Shown: positions 31,529 to 40,729, numbered from the stretch's first letter. The stretch: DNA of 64,000 bases from Alicyclobacillus shizuokensis NBRC 103103 (GCF_001552255.1 NZ_BCQV01000001.1:62001-126000), one strand, 5' to 3'. Program-made: numbers and translations. The notes: a model not told the origin generated them from the letters alone.

Positions 31529-32166
31529 GTGAAATCCTCCTCGCCAAGTTGCGCCCACTCTTTGGTCAAAATGTGCGAAAACGAAGGGTGTATCGCCGCG
31601 TCCTTGTGGCCGTTCGTTCCGTGTTCTTGGATAGCCCTATCGGGTGCGGAATTCTCGTTCGCCTCTGGCCGCTCCGTGGGCACCTGGGTGCGCGCGATGT
31701 CCAGCAGACGTTTGTCGCGCACCGCTTGCACCGCAGCCGCCAACACGGCAGCGGGAGAATCTGTCGGCGCAGCATCTGACCGCTCCCATGTCCCCTCGGG
31801 GACTGGATAGTCTTCCGTCACATCCGCCAGGAGACTGACCTGTTCCCCGACACCAATCAGATAACGCCTGTTCTCCACCTGAATCACCTGGACAAACCGG
31901 CCCGGTGCGATCTGCCGCGCCGCCAGTACCTCAATGGCGCCTCTGGCGGGGACTCCGCCCTTGTGCCCGAGCCAACGCAGCGTGAGCAGGACCAAAGTGA
32001 GAATCACCCCGAGGGCCAGCAACAGCCGCAGTCCCATCAGCCACGTGTTGCCGACGGCGGAATCCACCGTCGAGGTCTTGGCCCAGGCCACGGACAGCCA
32101 GCCACCCGCCGCCCACCCCAAGGTGGCCGCTCCGAACAGGTTTCGGAGCCGTTGTCTCCAACTCAC
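31525..32166 (-). CDS. fliO: Flagellar biosynthesis protein FliO/FliZ
   Basis: FliO assists FliP assembly in the membrane. The 213-residue protein has a cleavable-looking signal region (LGWAAGGWLSVAWA), a transmembrane helix (GLRLLLALGVILTLVLLTLRWLG) and the conserved FliO segment IEVLAARQIAPGRFVQVIQVENRRYLIGVG. The C-terminal 80 residues are polar and low in conservation. GTG at 32166 has GGTTGGAGG upstream. Its placement before fliP supports the call (B. subtilis name fliZ). Confidence 0.88.
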   Translation of the reverse strand: MSWRQRLRNLFGAATLGWAAGGWLSVAWAKTSTVDSAVGNTWLMGLRLLLALGVILTLVLLTLRWLGHKGGVPARGAIEVLAARQIAPGRFVQVIQVENRRYLIGVGEQVSLLADVTEDYPVPEGTWERSDAAPTDSPAAVLAAAVQAVRDKRLLDIARTQVPTERPEANENSAPDRAIQEHGTNGHKDAAIHPSFSHILTKEWAQLGEEDFT

Positions 32167-32183
32167 CGTTTTTCCTCCAACCT

Positions 32184-32546
32184 TTACGCCAACGCCTTTT
32201 GCACGGCTTCCAGGACGCGATCCGCCTGAAACGGCTTGACCACAAAGTCGCGGGCGCCGGCCTGGATGGCATCGATCACCATGGCCTGCTGCCCCATAGC
32301 CGAACACATGATGACGCGCGCCCCCGGGTCCAGCGCGCGGATCTTCTTCAACGCGCCAATCCCGTCCAATTCCGGCATGGTGATATCGAGAGTCACCAAA
32401 TCCGGCCGCAGTTCCTGGTACTTGTCCACAGCCTCATTGCCGTCCGCAGCCTCGCCGATCACCTGATAGCCGTTTTTGGTCAGGATGTCTTTGATCATCA
32501 TCCGCATGAACGCCGCATCGTCTACCACCAAAATCCGCTTGGACAC
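32184..32546 (-). CDS. cheY: Chemotaxis response regulator CheY
   Basis: CheY is a single-domain receiver that binds the motor switch when phosphorylated. The 120 residues include the acidic pair Asp9/Asp10, the phospho-acceptor Asp54 (TLDITMP), Ser82 and Lys104 (VKPF), all present. GTG at 32546 has GAGGTGG upstream. It lies between fliY and fliO as in B. subtilis. Confidence 0.95.
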   Translation of the reverse strand: MSKRILVVDDAAFMRMMIKDILTKNGYQVIGEAADGNEAVDKYQELRPDLVTLDITMPELDGIGALKKIRALDPGARVIMCSAMGQQAMVIDAIQAGARDFVVKPFQADRVLEAVQKALA

Positions 32547-32560
32547 TATTCATCCACCTC

Positions 32561-33766
32561 TCATTGCAACTTTCTAACCCGATCCGACGGGCTGATGATC
32601 TCGGTGACGCGCACGCCGAAGTTCTCGTCGATGACAACCACTTCCCCGGTTGCGACGCGCTTATTGTTGACGAGGATATCCACCGGTTCCCCGGCCAGCT
32701 TGTCCAGCTCCACAACGGTACCCTGCGTCCAATTCAGGATATCACCAATTTTCTTCTTCGTGCGCCCCAATTCGACCGTCACATGCAGGGGCACATCAAG
32801 CAACAATGCCAGGTTGCGCGGTTCTCCTTCACGCACAGCCGTCTCCGCGCTCAGGTCGACAAATTCCGGGCGCACCACCCGAGCCGGCCGGGCATTCACT
32901 TGCGTGGGTCGCGGACCCGCGTAGGCCGCCGCTGTCTCCGCCTCGGCGCCGCGGTCTGACGCTGCCGCAGCGGCCGCTTGCGCTGCACCCTGTGCGCTGG
33001 CACCGCCAGCACCCACGGATTCCGGGGAACTTGGCCCACCGTCTCCCTCCGTCGGCGCCGCCGCACCTTCGTCTGCATCGGAGGAACCATCCGGCGACCT
33101 TACCAAATTGACCATTTCCTTTGCGAAGGACAAGGGCAGCCACTGCATAATGGTCGAATCAATCAAAGTGCCCACCCGCATGCGAAACGACACGTTGACA
33201 ATCGGACCGGAGACCCCGAAATGCCACTCTTCGCTGGAAAGGTCGACAAACTGCACCTCAGGCGGAGAGATGTTGATGGGCCTGCCGAAAATCTGGGACA
33301 TCGCCGTCGCCGCACCGCCCATCATCTGATTCATCGCTTCCGCGACGGCGGACAGGTGCAGTTCATTGAGTTCATCCGGGACGTTCTCCCCGTTGCCGCC
33401 CAGCATGAGATCGGCAATCGTCTTCGCATCATCCAATTGCACCAACAAAACGTTGGTCCCGGTCAAGCCTTCTGTGTATTGCACCCCAACCACGACAAAC
33501 GGCTTAGGAAACTCCCCGCGCAGGTTTTCCGCCTGGTACAGACTGACCGTCGGGGTGGTGATCTCCACCCGCTGCTGCAACAACGTTGACAGCGACGTGG
33601 CGGCAGCACCGAAGCTGATGTTCCCGATTTCCCCAAGCACGTCCATGTCTTCCCCAGTGATGGAGAAGGAGTCGCTCTCGGGCGCGCCGTCGCCAGTGGA
33701 GGCGGTCGACGCCTGTTGCAACAAGGCGTCAATCTCCTCCTGCGACAGCTTCTGGTGGTCCGTCAT
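32561..33766 (-). CDS. fliY: Flagellar motor switch phosphatase FliY
   Basis: FliY is the C-ring switch protein of Bacilli, which also dephosphorylates CheY-P. It has 401 residues: an N-terminal CheY-P-binding peptide (KLSQEEIDALLQQ), a CheC-like domain with GEIGNISFGAAATSLS and a second ELHLSAVAEAMNQMMGGAA motif, an Ala/Gly/Glu-rich linker of about 80 residues, and a C-terminal FliN domain (LALLLDVPLHVTVELGRTKKKIGDIL). ATG at 33766 is chosen by spacing from AAAGAGG. It overlaps the fliM 3' end by 38 bp. Confidence 0.94.
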   Translation of the reverse strand: MTDHQKLSQEEIDALLQQASTASTGDGAPESDSFSITGEDMDVLGEIGNISFGAAATSLSTLLQQRVEITTPTVSLYQAENLRGEFPKPFVVVGVQYTEGLTGTNVLLVQLDDAKTIADLMLGGNGENVPDELNELHLSAVAEAMNQMMGGAATAMSQIFGRPINISPPEVQFVDLSSEEWHFGVSGPIVNVSFRMRVGTLIDSTIMQWLPLSFAKEMVNLVRSPDGSSDADEGAAAPTEGDGGPSSPESVGAGGASAQGAAQAAAAAASDRGAEAETAAAYAGPRPTQVNARPARVVRPEFVDLSAETAVREGEPRNLALLLDVPLHVTVELGRTKKKIGDILNWTQGTVVELDKLAGEPVDILVNNKRVATGEVVVIDENFGVRVTEIISPSDRVRKLQ

Positions 33767-34751
33767 CGTCATACACCTCTTTCCACAAGCTGAGAACCTG
33801 CACCGCCATCTTATCCCGGGAGCGGCCCAACCTGGCCGTGAACATCGGCACGCCGTCCACAAACACCCGGATCGGATCGTGAATGCCGGTGTTCAACGGG
33901 ATCATGTCGTCGACATTGATGTCGAGCAGTTCCTCCAGGGTCAAGTCGGCGGAACCCAGTTCAGCGGTGACCTCCACGTCCACAGCTTGCATGTGGCCCG
34001 CCAAGGCGTGGCCTGACGAGCCATCCTGTTTCGCCACTGCGGCGTCAAACAGGTACTGGGTGGTCAGCTTGGGTACCAAGGGTTCCACCGTGACGTATGG
34101 AATGCAAATGTTCCACAGACCCGACACCCCGCCTATGCGCGCACTCAGCGTGATCACCAGCACCGTCTCGTTGGGCGTGGCCAACTGCAGGAACTGGGGA
34201 TTGCTCTCAAACGTCAGCAGATGCGGATTCAGGTCCGCCACACTCCGCCAAGCCTCGGCAAAGAAATTGCCCATGCCGGATAGCCCGCGCTCCAAGAGCC
34301 CTTGTTCGATTTCCGTCAGCTCCCGTTCCCGATACGGTCCCTGCGGCGTCCCCCCCAGCATCCGGTCCAGGAGCGCGAACACCACTTGCGGGTTCATCTC
34401 CACAACCACCTTGCCGGTGAGCGGAGTGAACTCCATCACTTCCATTACCGTCAGTGCGGGAACCGACCGGATGAACTCCTCGTAGGGAACCTGATCCACC
34501 GATTCGACCTGAATCTGGACAATAATCCGCAGCTGCGCCGCCAGCTGCGTGGTCAACAGGCGCGCGAAGTGTTCATGGATGCGCGCGATGATGCGCATCT
34601 GGTCCTTGGAAAACCGCATCGCCCGGCGGAAATCATAAACGCGAACCGATTTCTCCTCGGCCGCCTCGCGGATTTCCTCCGCCTTCAATTGACCGCTGGT
34701 AAGGGCCGACAACAAGGCGTCAATTTCGCTTTGCGACAGAACTTCCGACAC
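33729..34751 (-). CDS. fliM: Flagellar motor switch protein FliM
   Basis: FliM is the C-ring subunit that receives CheY-P. The 340-residue protein has the N-terminal CheY-binding motif LSQSEIDALLSAL, the middle CheC-like domain (DLNPHLLTFESNPQFLQLA) and a C-terminal SpoA domain (LTLEELLDINVDDMIPLN). GTG at 34751 has AAAGGGG upstream. It overlaps fliY by 38 bp. Confidence 0.96.
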   Translation of the reverse strand: MSEVLSQSEIDALLSALTSGQLKAEEIREAAEEKSVRVYDFRRAMRFSKDQMRIIARIHEHFARLLTTQLAAQLRIIVQIQVESVDQVPYEEFIRSVPALTVMEVMEFTPLTGKVVVEMNPQVVFALLDRMLGGTPQGPYRERELTEIEQGLLERGLSGMGNFFAEAWRSVADLNPHLLTFESNPQFLQLATPNETVLVITLSARIGGVSGLWNICIPYVTVEPLVPKLTTQYLFDAAVAKQDGSSGHALAGHMQAVDVEVTAELGSADLTLEELLDINVDDMIPLNTGIHDPIRVFVDGVPMFTARLGRSRDKMAVQVLSLWKEVYDDDGPPEAVAGGD

Positions 34752-34766
34752 AGAGCCCGCCCCTTT

Positions 34767-35201
34767 CTACTGCGTCACAAGGTTAAGAATGAGTACCTTT
34801 TCCACGCGCCCATCGGGGAGCAACTGATTGACCCTATCCAATACGGTCTGTTTCAACTGATTGACCCCCGTGTCCGTGGCCAGTTGGGCGGCTGTGAACC
34901 GACGCATCGTCGCATTCAGAAGGTCCAAAAGCGCCGGCTTCATATCGGACAACTCTTGCTTTGTCGTATCGTCCTGCGGTAGCAATGCGATGGTGAACTG
35001 AACTAATCCGTCCCCTTTCAAATTCGTCGTGGTTTGCGGCAGTTGAACCAGCAATGCGTGTTGCTGGGCCGGTGACAACGTTTTGTTGTCCGGCTTTGCC
35101 GTGGCCGTCGGCCGCCAATATTTATACCAGCCGACCGCCACGGCAAGGCACACGGCAATCGCTGCAATGGCGGCAGACATTACCAACAGCATCCTCTTCA
35201 A
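34767..35201 (-). CDS. fliL: Flagellar basal-body-associated protein FliL
   Basis: FliL is a single-pass membrane protein around the stator and basal body. The 144-residue protein has a transmembrane helix (VMSAAIAAIAVCLAVAVGWYKYW) and the conserved C-terminal RVEKVLILNLVTQ (usually ..I.f..f..Q). TTG at 35199-35201 is chosen because GTGGAG lies just before; ATG at 35192 is too close to the purine stretch. It overlaps flbD by 4 bp. Confidence 0.88.
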   Translation of the reverse strand: MKRMLLVMSAAIAAIAVCLAVAVGWYKYWRPTATAKPDNKTLSPAQQHALLVQLPQTTTNLKGDGLVQFTIALLPQDDTTKQELSDMKPALLDLLNATMRRFTAAQLATDTGVNQLKQTVLDRVNQLLPDGRVEKVLILNLVTQ

Positions 35202-35413
35202 AACTCTCCACTCCCTCGTTGCATTCCACTCATCCAACCGGCGGCCGCCAGAAATTCCACCACCGCCTGCCGAATCTGCTCCGGCGTCTCCCTGACCACA
35301 TACTTGTGGGAGTTCGACAACGTCACCACCGAGTCCGGCGTGCTTTCAATCGATTCAATGAGCAGAGGGTTCAACCACACGGCGCTGCCGTTGAGGCGTG
35401 TCAATTCAATCAC
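35198..35413 (-). CDS. flbD: FlbD/SwrD family flagellar protein
   Basis: A 71-residue protein with the family pattern MIELTRLNG...LNPLLIESIESTPDSVVTLSNSHKYVVRET. In B. subtilis the homologue SwrD raises motor torque. GTG at 35413 has GGGGGAA upstream. A GC-rich hairpin lies between it and flgG. Confidence 0.9.
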   Translation of the reverse strand: MIELTRLNGSAVWLNPLLIESIESTPDSVVTLSNSHKYVVRETPEQIRQAVVEFLAAAGWMSGMQRGSGEF

Positions 35414-35431
35414 CCAACGTTCCCCCTCTTC

Positions 35432-35460
35432 CGGGCGGCCGGGAGTCCCCTGGCCGCCCG
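35432..35460 (-). promoter_or_regulatory. GC-rich hairpin between flgG and flbD
   Basis: CGGGCGGCC (35432-35440) and GGCCGCCCG (35452-35460) form a perfect 9-bp stem with an 11-nt loop on the transcribed strand. There is no U-tract. It may stabilise the upstream flgG message or reduce read-through to the motor genes. Confidence 0.45.
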
Positions 35461-35481
35461 CCGGACCAGCGGTCGTCCGGA

Positions 35482-36297
35482 TCAGCTGTTCTTGAGGTTG
35501 ACGATGTCGTTCAGAATCGCATTGTCGGTGCCGATGACCTTCGAATTGGCGTCAAACCCGCGCTGGGCGATGATCATGTTGCTGAACTCCTGGGTGAGGT
35601 CCACATTGGACATCTCCAGCGCGCCCGATTGAATCAGACCGGCGCCGTTGCTCTCCGGCTGTGTAATAGTAGGAGTACCAGAGTTAGGAGCCACTTGATA
35701 CATCGTGTCTCCCACCTTCTCCAGCCCGGCCGGGTTAGGGAACATGGCCAATGCCACCTGCCCAATTGTGGTCAGCGTGTTGGTGGTCTTGTCCGTTGCG
35801 GTCACTGTGCCGTCCAGGCCGATGCTGATGTCGGTGTACTGGTCCGGATCCACCCGGAGATCCACCAAATTGCCTGTCGCTGCGTCATAGCCTATCAACC
35901 TGGCCCCATTGGGCAAAACGAGATACCCATTTTCATCAACCGTAAAATTGCCCGCGCGCGTGTAATACCGATTGCCGTTCATGTCGACGACGAACAACCC
36001 GTTCCCCTGAATGGCCAGGTCGGTCGGATTGTTGGTCGTCTCCGGAGCGCCCTGAGTGAACAGCGTGTCGATGGCGCCCACTTTCACGCCGAGGCCGACC
36101 TGTTGGGGATTCGTCCCGCCCAGACCGCCCACTGGCGCGCTGCCGGTGTTGATGGTTTGGCTGAGAATATCGCTGAAATCGGCACGGCCGGCTTTGAAGC
36201 CAGGGGTGTCGACATTGGCGATGTTGTTGCTGATGACGTCCAGGTCGGTTTGAAACGCGTGCATGCCGGAAATGGCCGAATACATGGAACGCAGCAT
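35482..36297 (-). CDS. flgG: Flagellar hook/rod protein FlgG family
   Basis: An extracellular axial protein of 271 residues. It has the N-terminal rod motif MLRSMYSAISGM...VISNNIANVDTPGFKAGRADF, a central D1 region (LAIQGNGLFVV, YYTRAGNF) and a C-terminal heptad region (SNVDLTQEFSNMIIAQRGFDANSKVI). B. subtilis uses a protein of this size and position as hook protein (called FlgE or FlgG), so it may be the hook subunit rather than the distal rod. ATG at 36297. Confidence 0.92.
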   Translation of the reverse strand: MLRSMYSAISGMHAFQTDLDVISNNIANVDTPGFKAGRADFSDILSQTINTGSAPVGGLGGTNPQQVGLGVKVGAIDTLFTQGAPETTNNPTDLAIQGNGLFVVDMNGNRYYTRAGNFTVDENGYLVLPNGARLIGYDAATGNLVDLRVDPDQYTDISIGLDGTVTATDKTTNTLTTIGQVALAMFPNPAGLEKVGDTMYQVAPNSGTPTITQPESNGAGLIQSGALEMSNVDLTQEFSNMIIAQRGFDANSKVIGTDNAILNDIVNLKNS

Positions 36298-36359
36298 TGT
36301 TTCTCACTCCCTGCTTGGAATGCCCGTATCGTTTCTCGCTCGGTGACCAGAGTCCCTCT

Positions 36360-36755
36360 TCAAGCCGAATCGCTCACCTGCTGAAGGGAGCTGAGCGCGT
36401 AATTGGTTCCATTGACCACCAACTGTGGACTTCCGTTGACGTAGCGAATGGCTGTCACCACGCCGGAGACGGTGCTACCGTCATCCGCCGTAACGACCAC
36501 ATTGGAACCAAGCAACTGGTGCGCATAAGATGCTTGATAGATACCGGCCAGGGATTGCAAAGTACTGAGCACCGACTGATCCGTCTGGGCCACGTTGGTC
36601 ATTTGCTCGAGCGCGGTGAACTGTGCCAACTGCGAGAGAAACTGTGTATCGTCCATCGGTTCCAGCGGATCCTGGTACTGCATCTCGGTCACCATCATCT
36701 GCAAGAACGCGTTCTCGTCCAGGTTGCCTCCCGGCGCCGTTACCTGACTCGACAT
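36360..36755 (-). CDS. flgD: Hook scaffolding (cap) protein FlgD
   Basis: FlgD caps the growing hook. The 131-residue form is the short type of Bacilli. The N-terminal motif AFLQMMVTEMQYQDPLEPMDDTQFLSQLAQF is diagnostic and is followed by a small beta domain (LGSNVVVTADDGSTVSGVV). ATG at 36755. It lies between fliK and flgG. Confidence 0.93.
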   Translation of the reverse strand: MSSQVTAPGGNLDENAFLQMMVTEMQYQDPLEPMDDTQFLSQLAQFTALEQMTNVAQTDQSVLSTLQSLAGIYQASYAHQLLGSNVVVTADDGSTVSGVVTAIRYVNGSPQLVVNGTNYALSSLQQVSDSA

Positions 36756-36789
36756 GTGTCCTCGCCTCCTCCGTGAAGATGATTACCGG

Positions 36790-38229
36790 TTAGGCGCGCG
36801 CGACAAAGCCGATGGATTGACCGCTCATCCAGGCCCCGAGTCCGCTGGCGTCGGGGCCGGATAGCGTCTGCCCCTGCGCGGCGGTAACTTCTGGGGCGGT
36901 GCGCCACTTGGCCGAACGCTCGCGCTCCCGGTCCGATCCCCCACCGGCGCCACCTGCGCCCGAGCTGGAACTGTTGCTGCCGAATCCCACCTGCAGGCCG
37001 GACAACTGGACACCCGCGTCCTGCAGGGCGTGCGTCAGCGCGGCCGATTGCTGGTGCAACCAGCTGACGGTGGCTGGATGGGCAGCCGTAATCTGCACGG
37101 CGACGCCGCCACCCGTCTCGGACACGGTCACCGACAACGGACCCAATCCCTCGGGGTGAACCGATACCTCCAGGGTGGCTGCACCCTGGGCAACCTGTCT
37201 GTGCACCACCTCGGCCAGCTGTCGCGATGCGAGCGGGTGATCAAGCTGAACCACAGTCTGGCTCACCATCTGTGGTGGAATAGCATCGGACCGCTCGGAT
37301 GCGGTTGGAGGCGCATCCAGCTGCCCGCTCAGAGCCGCTGCGAAGCCTGCCGCTGACGGACGTCCCTCCGTGGCCGCGGATTGGTTGGACGGGCCGACTG
37401 CGCCCTTCGAGCGCGGCGCCAACTGGTTCCCGGCAGTCATGTCGGTATGCAGACGCTGGGTCGGTTTCCCCGTCGTATCCTTGCCGGAGCCCCCGGGGGC
37501 TGACGTCACGTTCCCCTGAGAGGCATCAACGTGGGAACGTACCCCTTCAGTCCCGCCCTGTTGGGCCGGATGCCGCTGACCCACGAACTGTGCAGATTGT
37601 TGCCCAATCACCTGCGTGCGACCCATAGGCGACTCAGACCGAGCATCCTCCCGCTTGGAAGACGTGTCCGACGGCACACCCGGCGCGGGTGTTTCCCTCT
37701 GAGGTCCAGCGGCACGAAAGAGCAAAGGTCCGGCTTCAGGCGCCGCCCCGCCAGGCCGCGCCACCGTCTTCGCACCCGAGGAATGTGGGTCGGTAGCGCC
37801 AGCCATCCGTCCGTGCCCAGGGCCGACGTCTAACAAGCGCTCCGCGGCTGCGGTCTGAATGTGGACTCCCACCGTCCTGCCGGCGCTCTCCGGACTTGCG
37901 CGGGCCTGCGTCCGCCCGATGCTCGTCCCCTCCGGGGACTTGTGCACGAGGCCATCCTCAACCCGGCTCGGGTTGCCTGCCCCCGTCTGTGTCAGCAGGA
38001 ACAGCCAGGCGGAAAAATCCTGCGGGGACGGGTCGGTCTGCTGCCGACTTGTCGGTCCCAACTCGACCTGATGGAAGCCTGCCCGGCGTCGCCCCGAGGC
38101 CCCCCGGAGGGAGGGCTGCCCATTTGGTGCCAACGCTGACCGCAGCTTCCCGGTGTCCAGGGTTGTCACCGAGGGCGGCGTACCCGGCGCTCGCGGGGCC
38201 TGCCCCGAGAATGGGAAGCTGTGCATCAC
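36790..38229 (-). CDS. fliK: Flagellar hook-length control protein FliK
   Basis: FliK measures hook length and triggers the FlhB switch. It has about 479 residues. The first 300 are Pro/Ser/Gly/Thr-rich and unstructured, as expected for a molecular ruler, and the C-terminal Flg_hook domain includes ATLEVSVHPEGLGPLSVTV and ALTHALQDAGVQLSGLQV. It is secreted without a signal peptide. GTG at 38229 or the next ATG at 38226 both fit GGGAGG upstream. The N-terminal part is poorly conserved. Confidence 0.9.
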   Translation of the reverse strand: MMHSFPFSGQAPRAPGTPPSVTTLDTGKLRSALAPNGQPSLRGASGRRRAGFHQVELGPTSRQQTDPSPQDFSAWLFLLTQTGAGNPSRVEDGLVHKSPEGTSIGRTQARASPESAGRTVGVHIQTAAAERLLDVGPGHGRMAGATDPHSSGAKTVARPGGAAPEAGPLLFRAAGPQRETPAPGVPSDTSSKREDARSESPMGRTQVIGQQSAQFVGQRHPAQQGGTEGVRSHVDASQGNVTSAPGGSGKDTTGKPTQRLHTDMTAGNQLAPRSKGAVGPSNQSAATEGRPSAAGFAAALSGQLDAPPTASERSDAIPPQMVSQTVVQLDHPLASRQLAEVVHRQVAQGAATLEVSVHPEGLGPLSVTVSETGGGVAVQITAAHPATVSWLHQQSAALTHALQDAGVQLSGLQVGFGSNSSSSGAGGAGGGSDRERERSAKWRTAPEVTAAQGQTLSGPDASGLGAWMSGQSIGFVARA

Positions 38230-38254
38230 ACCTGTCACCTCCCTTCAGACTGTG

Positions 38255-38986
38255 TCAGCCGACCTGATTTCCGTTTGTTACACTCTGCCCGCCAGTCGCA
38301 TTCGCCGGCATGGCGGCCGCGCCCGTCGCCGTCCCCGCGCCGCTGGCCGATCCGTTCGCGGCGCCTTCCGCGGCGGACTTGGCGAGGATCTTGCTTGCCC
38401 GGGCGGCATCCATCTCGGCCAGGATGGCCCCCGAGTCGGCCGCTGACATCTCCGCCACCACCTGAGCAGCTTCATCGATGGACATCTGATCCAGGACTTT
38501 GGCCGCGGCTTGGGGCTCCATGTCTTTTAGCACCTTGGCCTCGGCTTGTGCCTTGGCCTGGGACGCGGTGGCTTGCGTCAATTTCCGCTGCGCCGCCTGC
38601 AGCTGGGAGTCGAGCCGTCGATTGGCCTGCTGTTCGGACTGCAGCTCGGCCTTAAGCTGGGCATTTTCCTGCCGCAACTGTCTCAACCGGCTTTGTTGTT
38701 GGGTCAGCTTGTACGAAAGCTGATCCTGCTTGGATGCGGATGTCCCAGATGTCTGAGAACCCAGGTGTAGGTCCTGGCGCACGGTCTGCCAGACGGGAAA
38801 ACCGAGGTACTGCAGCGCCGCCGCGACCATGATGGCGGCGGCCAACAACGGCACCACGATGACCAGGAGGAACCATGCCACTTTCCGACCGGCAGAATCG
38901 TTGGCCTCCAACTCCATCTTCTGGCGCGCTGGCGCAGCCGCTGCCCGTCCTTGACTCCTTGGCTTTCCTGCCTGCACCTCATTCAC
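38255..38986 (-). CDS. ylxF: YlxF/MotE-like membrane protein with MgtE-N-like domain
   Basis: A 243-residue protein with one transmembrane helix (VAWFLLVIVVPLLAAAIMVAAALQYL), a long coiled coil (residues about 95-150, Gln/Leu/Arg-rich), and an MgtE-N-like helical repeat (LKDMEPQAAAKVLDQMSIDEAAQVVAEMSAADSGAIL), with an Ala/Gly-rich tail. It occupies the ylxF position between fliJ and fliK. The function is unknown; a stator- or export-related role is speculation from the MotE name. GTG at 38986 overlaps the fliJ stop, but its SD is weak. Confidence 0.82.
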   Translation of the reverse strand: MNEVQAGKPRSQGRAAAAPARQKMELEANDSAGRKVAWFLLVIVVPLLAAAIMVAAALQYLGFPVWQTVRQDLHLGSQTSGTSASKQDQLSYKLTQQQSRLRQLRQENAQLKAELQSEQQANRRLDSQLQAAQRKLTQATASQAKAQAEAKVLKDMEPQAAAKVLDQMSIDEAAQVVAEMSAADSGAILAEMDAARASKILAKSAAEGAANGSASGAGTATGAAAMPANATGGQSVTNGNQVG

Positions 38987-39419
38987 CCGCCCCGGCCCGC
39001 ATCCGCATTTGCAGCCCGATTTCATCCAGTTGCCGCTGCTCGACCTTTTGTCGCTCGACGGCGATTTGGGCCCTGCGTTGCCGCAGCAGCGTGTCCCATC
39101 GCAATTGCTCCTGGTGAGCCGCTCGTACTTCCTGGCGCCCCTGTTCCACCGCCGCCTCCAGTCCCTCCACGCGTTCGCCGACCCGTTTTCCGGCGACTTG
39201 CAGCGCTTCGGCATACAACTGCCACAGCCACCAATCCCGCCCCAATGGCGCCCGCAGCCGCGCCGCCAGCGCCCGTTGACGCTCGTCGCGCACCTGGTCC
39301 CACTCTTGCCGAGCGGCCGCCGCCTGCCGCTCCGCCTGAGCCAGGCGGAGCAGCCTCATCTCTTCCAGGCGCATATTGACTTGACGCATCCGCTCTGGGA
39401 CCTGCAGCTTGCGATTCAT
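38979..39419 (-). CDS. fliJ: Flagellar export protein FliJ
   Basis: FliJ is a coiled-coil stalk protein that activates the FliI ATPase and binds FlhA. The 146 residues are almost all alpha-helical and charged, with heptad-like Leu/Ala spacing across residues 10-135. Sequence conservation is low, so the call rests on size, coiled coil and position directly after fliI, with an ATGA overlap. Confidence 0.85.
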   Translation of the reverse strand: MNRKLQVPERMRQVNMRLEEMRLLRLAQAERQAAAARQEWDQVRDERQRALAARLRAPLGRDWWLWQLYAEALQVAGKRVGERVEGLEAAVEQGRQEVRAAHQEQLRWDTLLRQRRAQIAVERQKVEQRQLDEIGLQMRMRAGAGE

Positions 39420-40729
39420 TCCCTCACCCCCGCCAACTCGCACAATCTCGCCACCGTCTCCTCGACCGATGCGGACTCCTCCTCGCCTTGTTCAAGGAAT
39501 CGGCGCAATTCAGGCATCCGCGAGATGGCCACATCGGTCTCCTTATCCAGTCCGGACTGATAAGCTCCTATCCGCAGCAAGTCCTCGACCTCTTTGTAGC
39601 GCTGCAGCCAAGCCCGCACCTGAACGGCGGCTTGGCGGTGACCCGGGCCTGCCAGGCGGGAAAACAGCCGGCTTACGCTCGCCAGCACGTCCACCGCCGG
39701 GAATCTCCCTGCATTCGCCAGATCCCGCGATAGGACAATGTGCCCATCCAGGATGCCGCGGACCGCGTCGGCAATCGGATCAGTCAAGTCGTCCCCGTCC
39801 ACCAACACGGTGTAAAAGGCCGTGATGCTGCCGGTCTCCCCTGCCCCCGCTCGTTCCATCAAGCGCGGCAGGAGCGCGAAAACCGACGGCGTATAGCCGC
39901 GGCTGGTGGGCGGTTCACCGACAGCCAGGCCAATTTCCCGCTGAGCCATGGCAAAACGCGTCACAGAGTCCATCATCAGGTTGACGGCCAACCCTTGATC
40001 CCGGAAGTACTCCGCAATCGCGGTCGCCGCAAATGCCGCCTTGAGCCGAATCAGGGCCGGCTGGTCCGATGTGGCGACCACGACGGTACTGCGCTGCTTG
40101 CCTTGTTCGCCCAAATCGCGCTCGAGGAATTCGCGCACCTCCCTACCGCGTTCCCCAATCAGGGCGATGACGTTCACATCCGCCGAGGTGTTGCGGGCTA
40201 TCATCCCCAGCAGCGTGCTCTTGCCCACGCCGCTGCCGGCGAAAATCCCCATCCGCTGGCCGAGGCCGACGGGCAGCAGCGCGTCGATGACGCGAACGCC
40301 GGTTTGTACCTGGTTCAAGATGGGTTGCCGCACCAACGGATTGGGCGGCGCCGTGTCCAGCGGCTGCGGCCGGGCATCCAGGATGGGACCCAGACCGTCC
40401 ATCGGATAGCCCAGGCCGTCCAACACACGCCCAAGCAGTCCCGGGCCGCACGGAACCGTCAACCGCTCACCAAGAGCCAACACTTCCGCACCGGGCGCTA
40501 TCGATGACAGCTCCCCCAACGGCATCAGCAGCAGCCGTTCGTCGCGGAATCCGACCACTTCCGCCAAACACTGCCTCCCATCCTGAGACAGGATGGAGCA
40601 GATGTCTCCGATGCTGGCGTAGGGTCCCTTGGATTCCACAGTCATGCCGGCGACTTTGGCCACCCGACCATACAGCCGGAACCAACGCATGCTCTGCAAT
40701 ATGGGAGCGTAGGAGGCGGTCTCAACCAT
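39416..40729 (-). CDS. fliI: Flagellum-specific export ATPase FliI
   Basis: FliI is the F1-beta-like ATPase of the export apparatus. The 437-residue protein has Walker A AGSGVGKS (164-171), the ALIGERGREV and DSVTRFAMAQREIGLAVGEPP motifs, and Walker B LMMDS. ATG at 40729 is preceded by GAGGGGG and overlaps the fliH 3' end by 8 bp; the much longer open frame upstream is inside fliH. Confidence 0.96.
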   Translation of the reverse strand: MVETASYAPILQSMRWFRLYGRVAKVAGMTVESKGPYASIGDICSILSQDGRQCLAEVVGFRDERLLLMPLGELSSIAPGAEVLALGERLTVPCGPGLLGRVLDGLGYPMDGLGPILDARPQPLDTAPPNPLVRQPILNQVQTGVRVIDALLPVGLGQRMGIFAGSGVGKSTLLGMIARNTSADVNVIALIGERGREVREFLERDLGEQGKQRSTVVVATSDQPALIRLKAAFAATAIAEYFRDQGLAVNLMMDSVTRFAMAQREIGLAVGEPPTSRGYTPSVFALLPRLMERAGAGETGSITAFYTVLVDGDDLTDPIADAVRGILDGHIVLSRDLANAGRFPAVDVLASVSRLFSRLAGPGHRQAAVQVRAWLQRYKEVEDLLRIGAYQSGLDKETDVAISRMPELRRFLEQGEEESASVEETVARLCELAGVRE

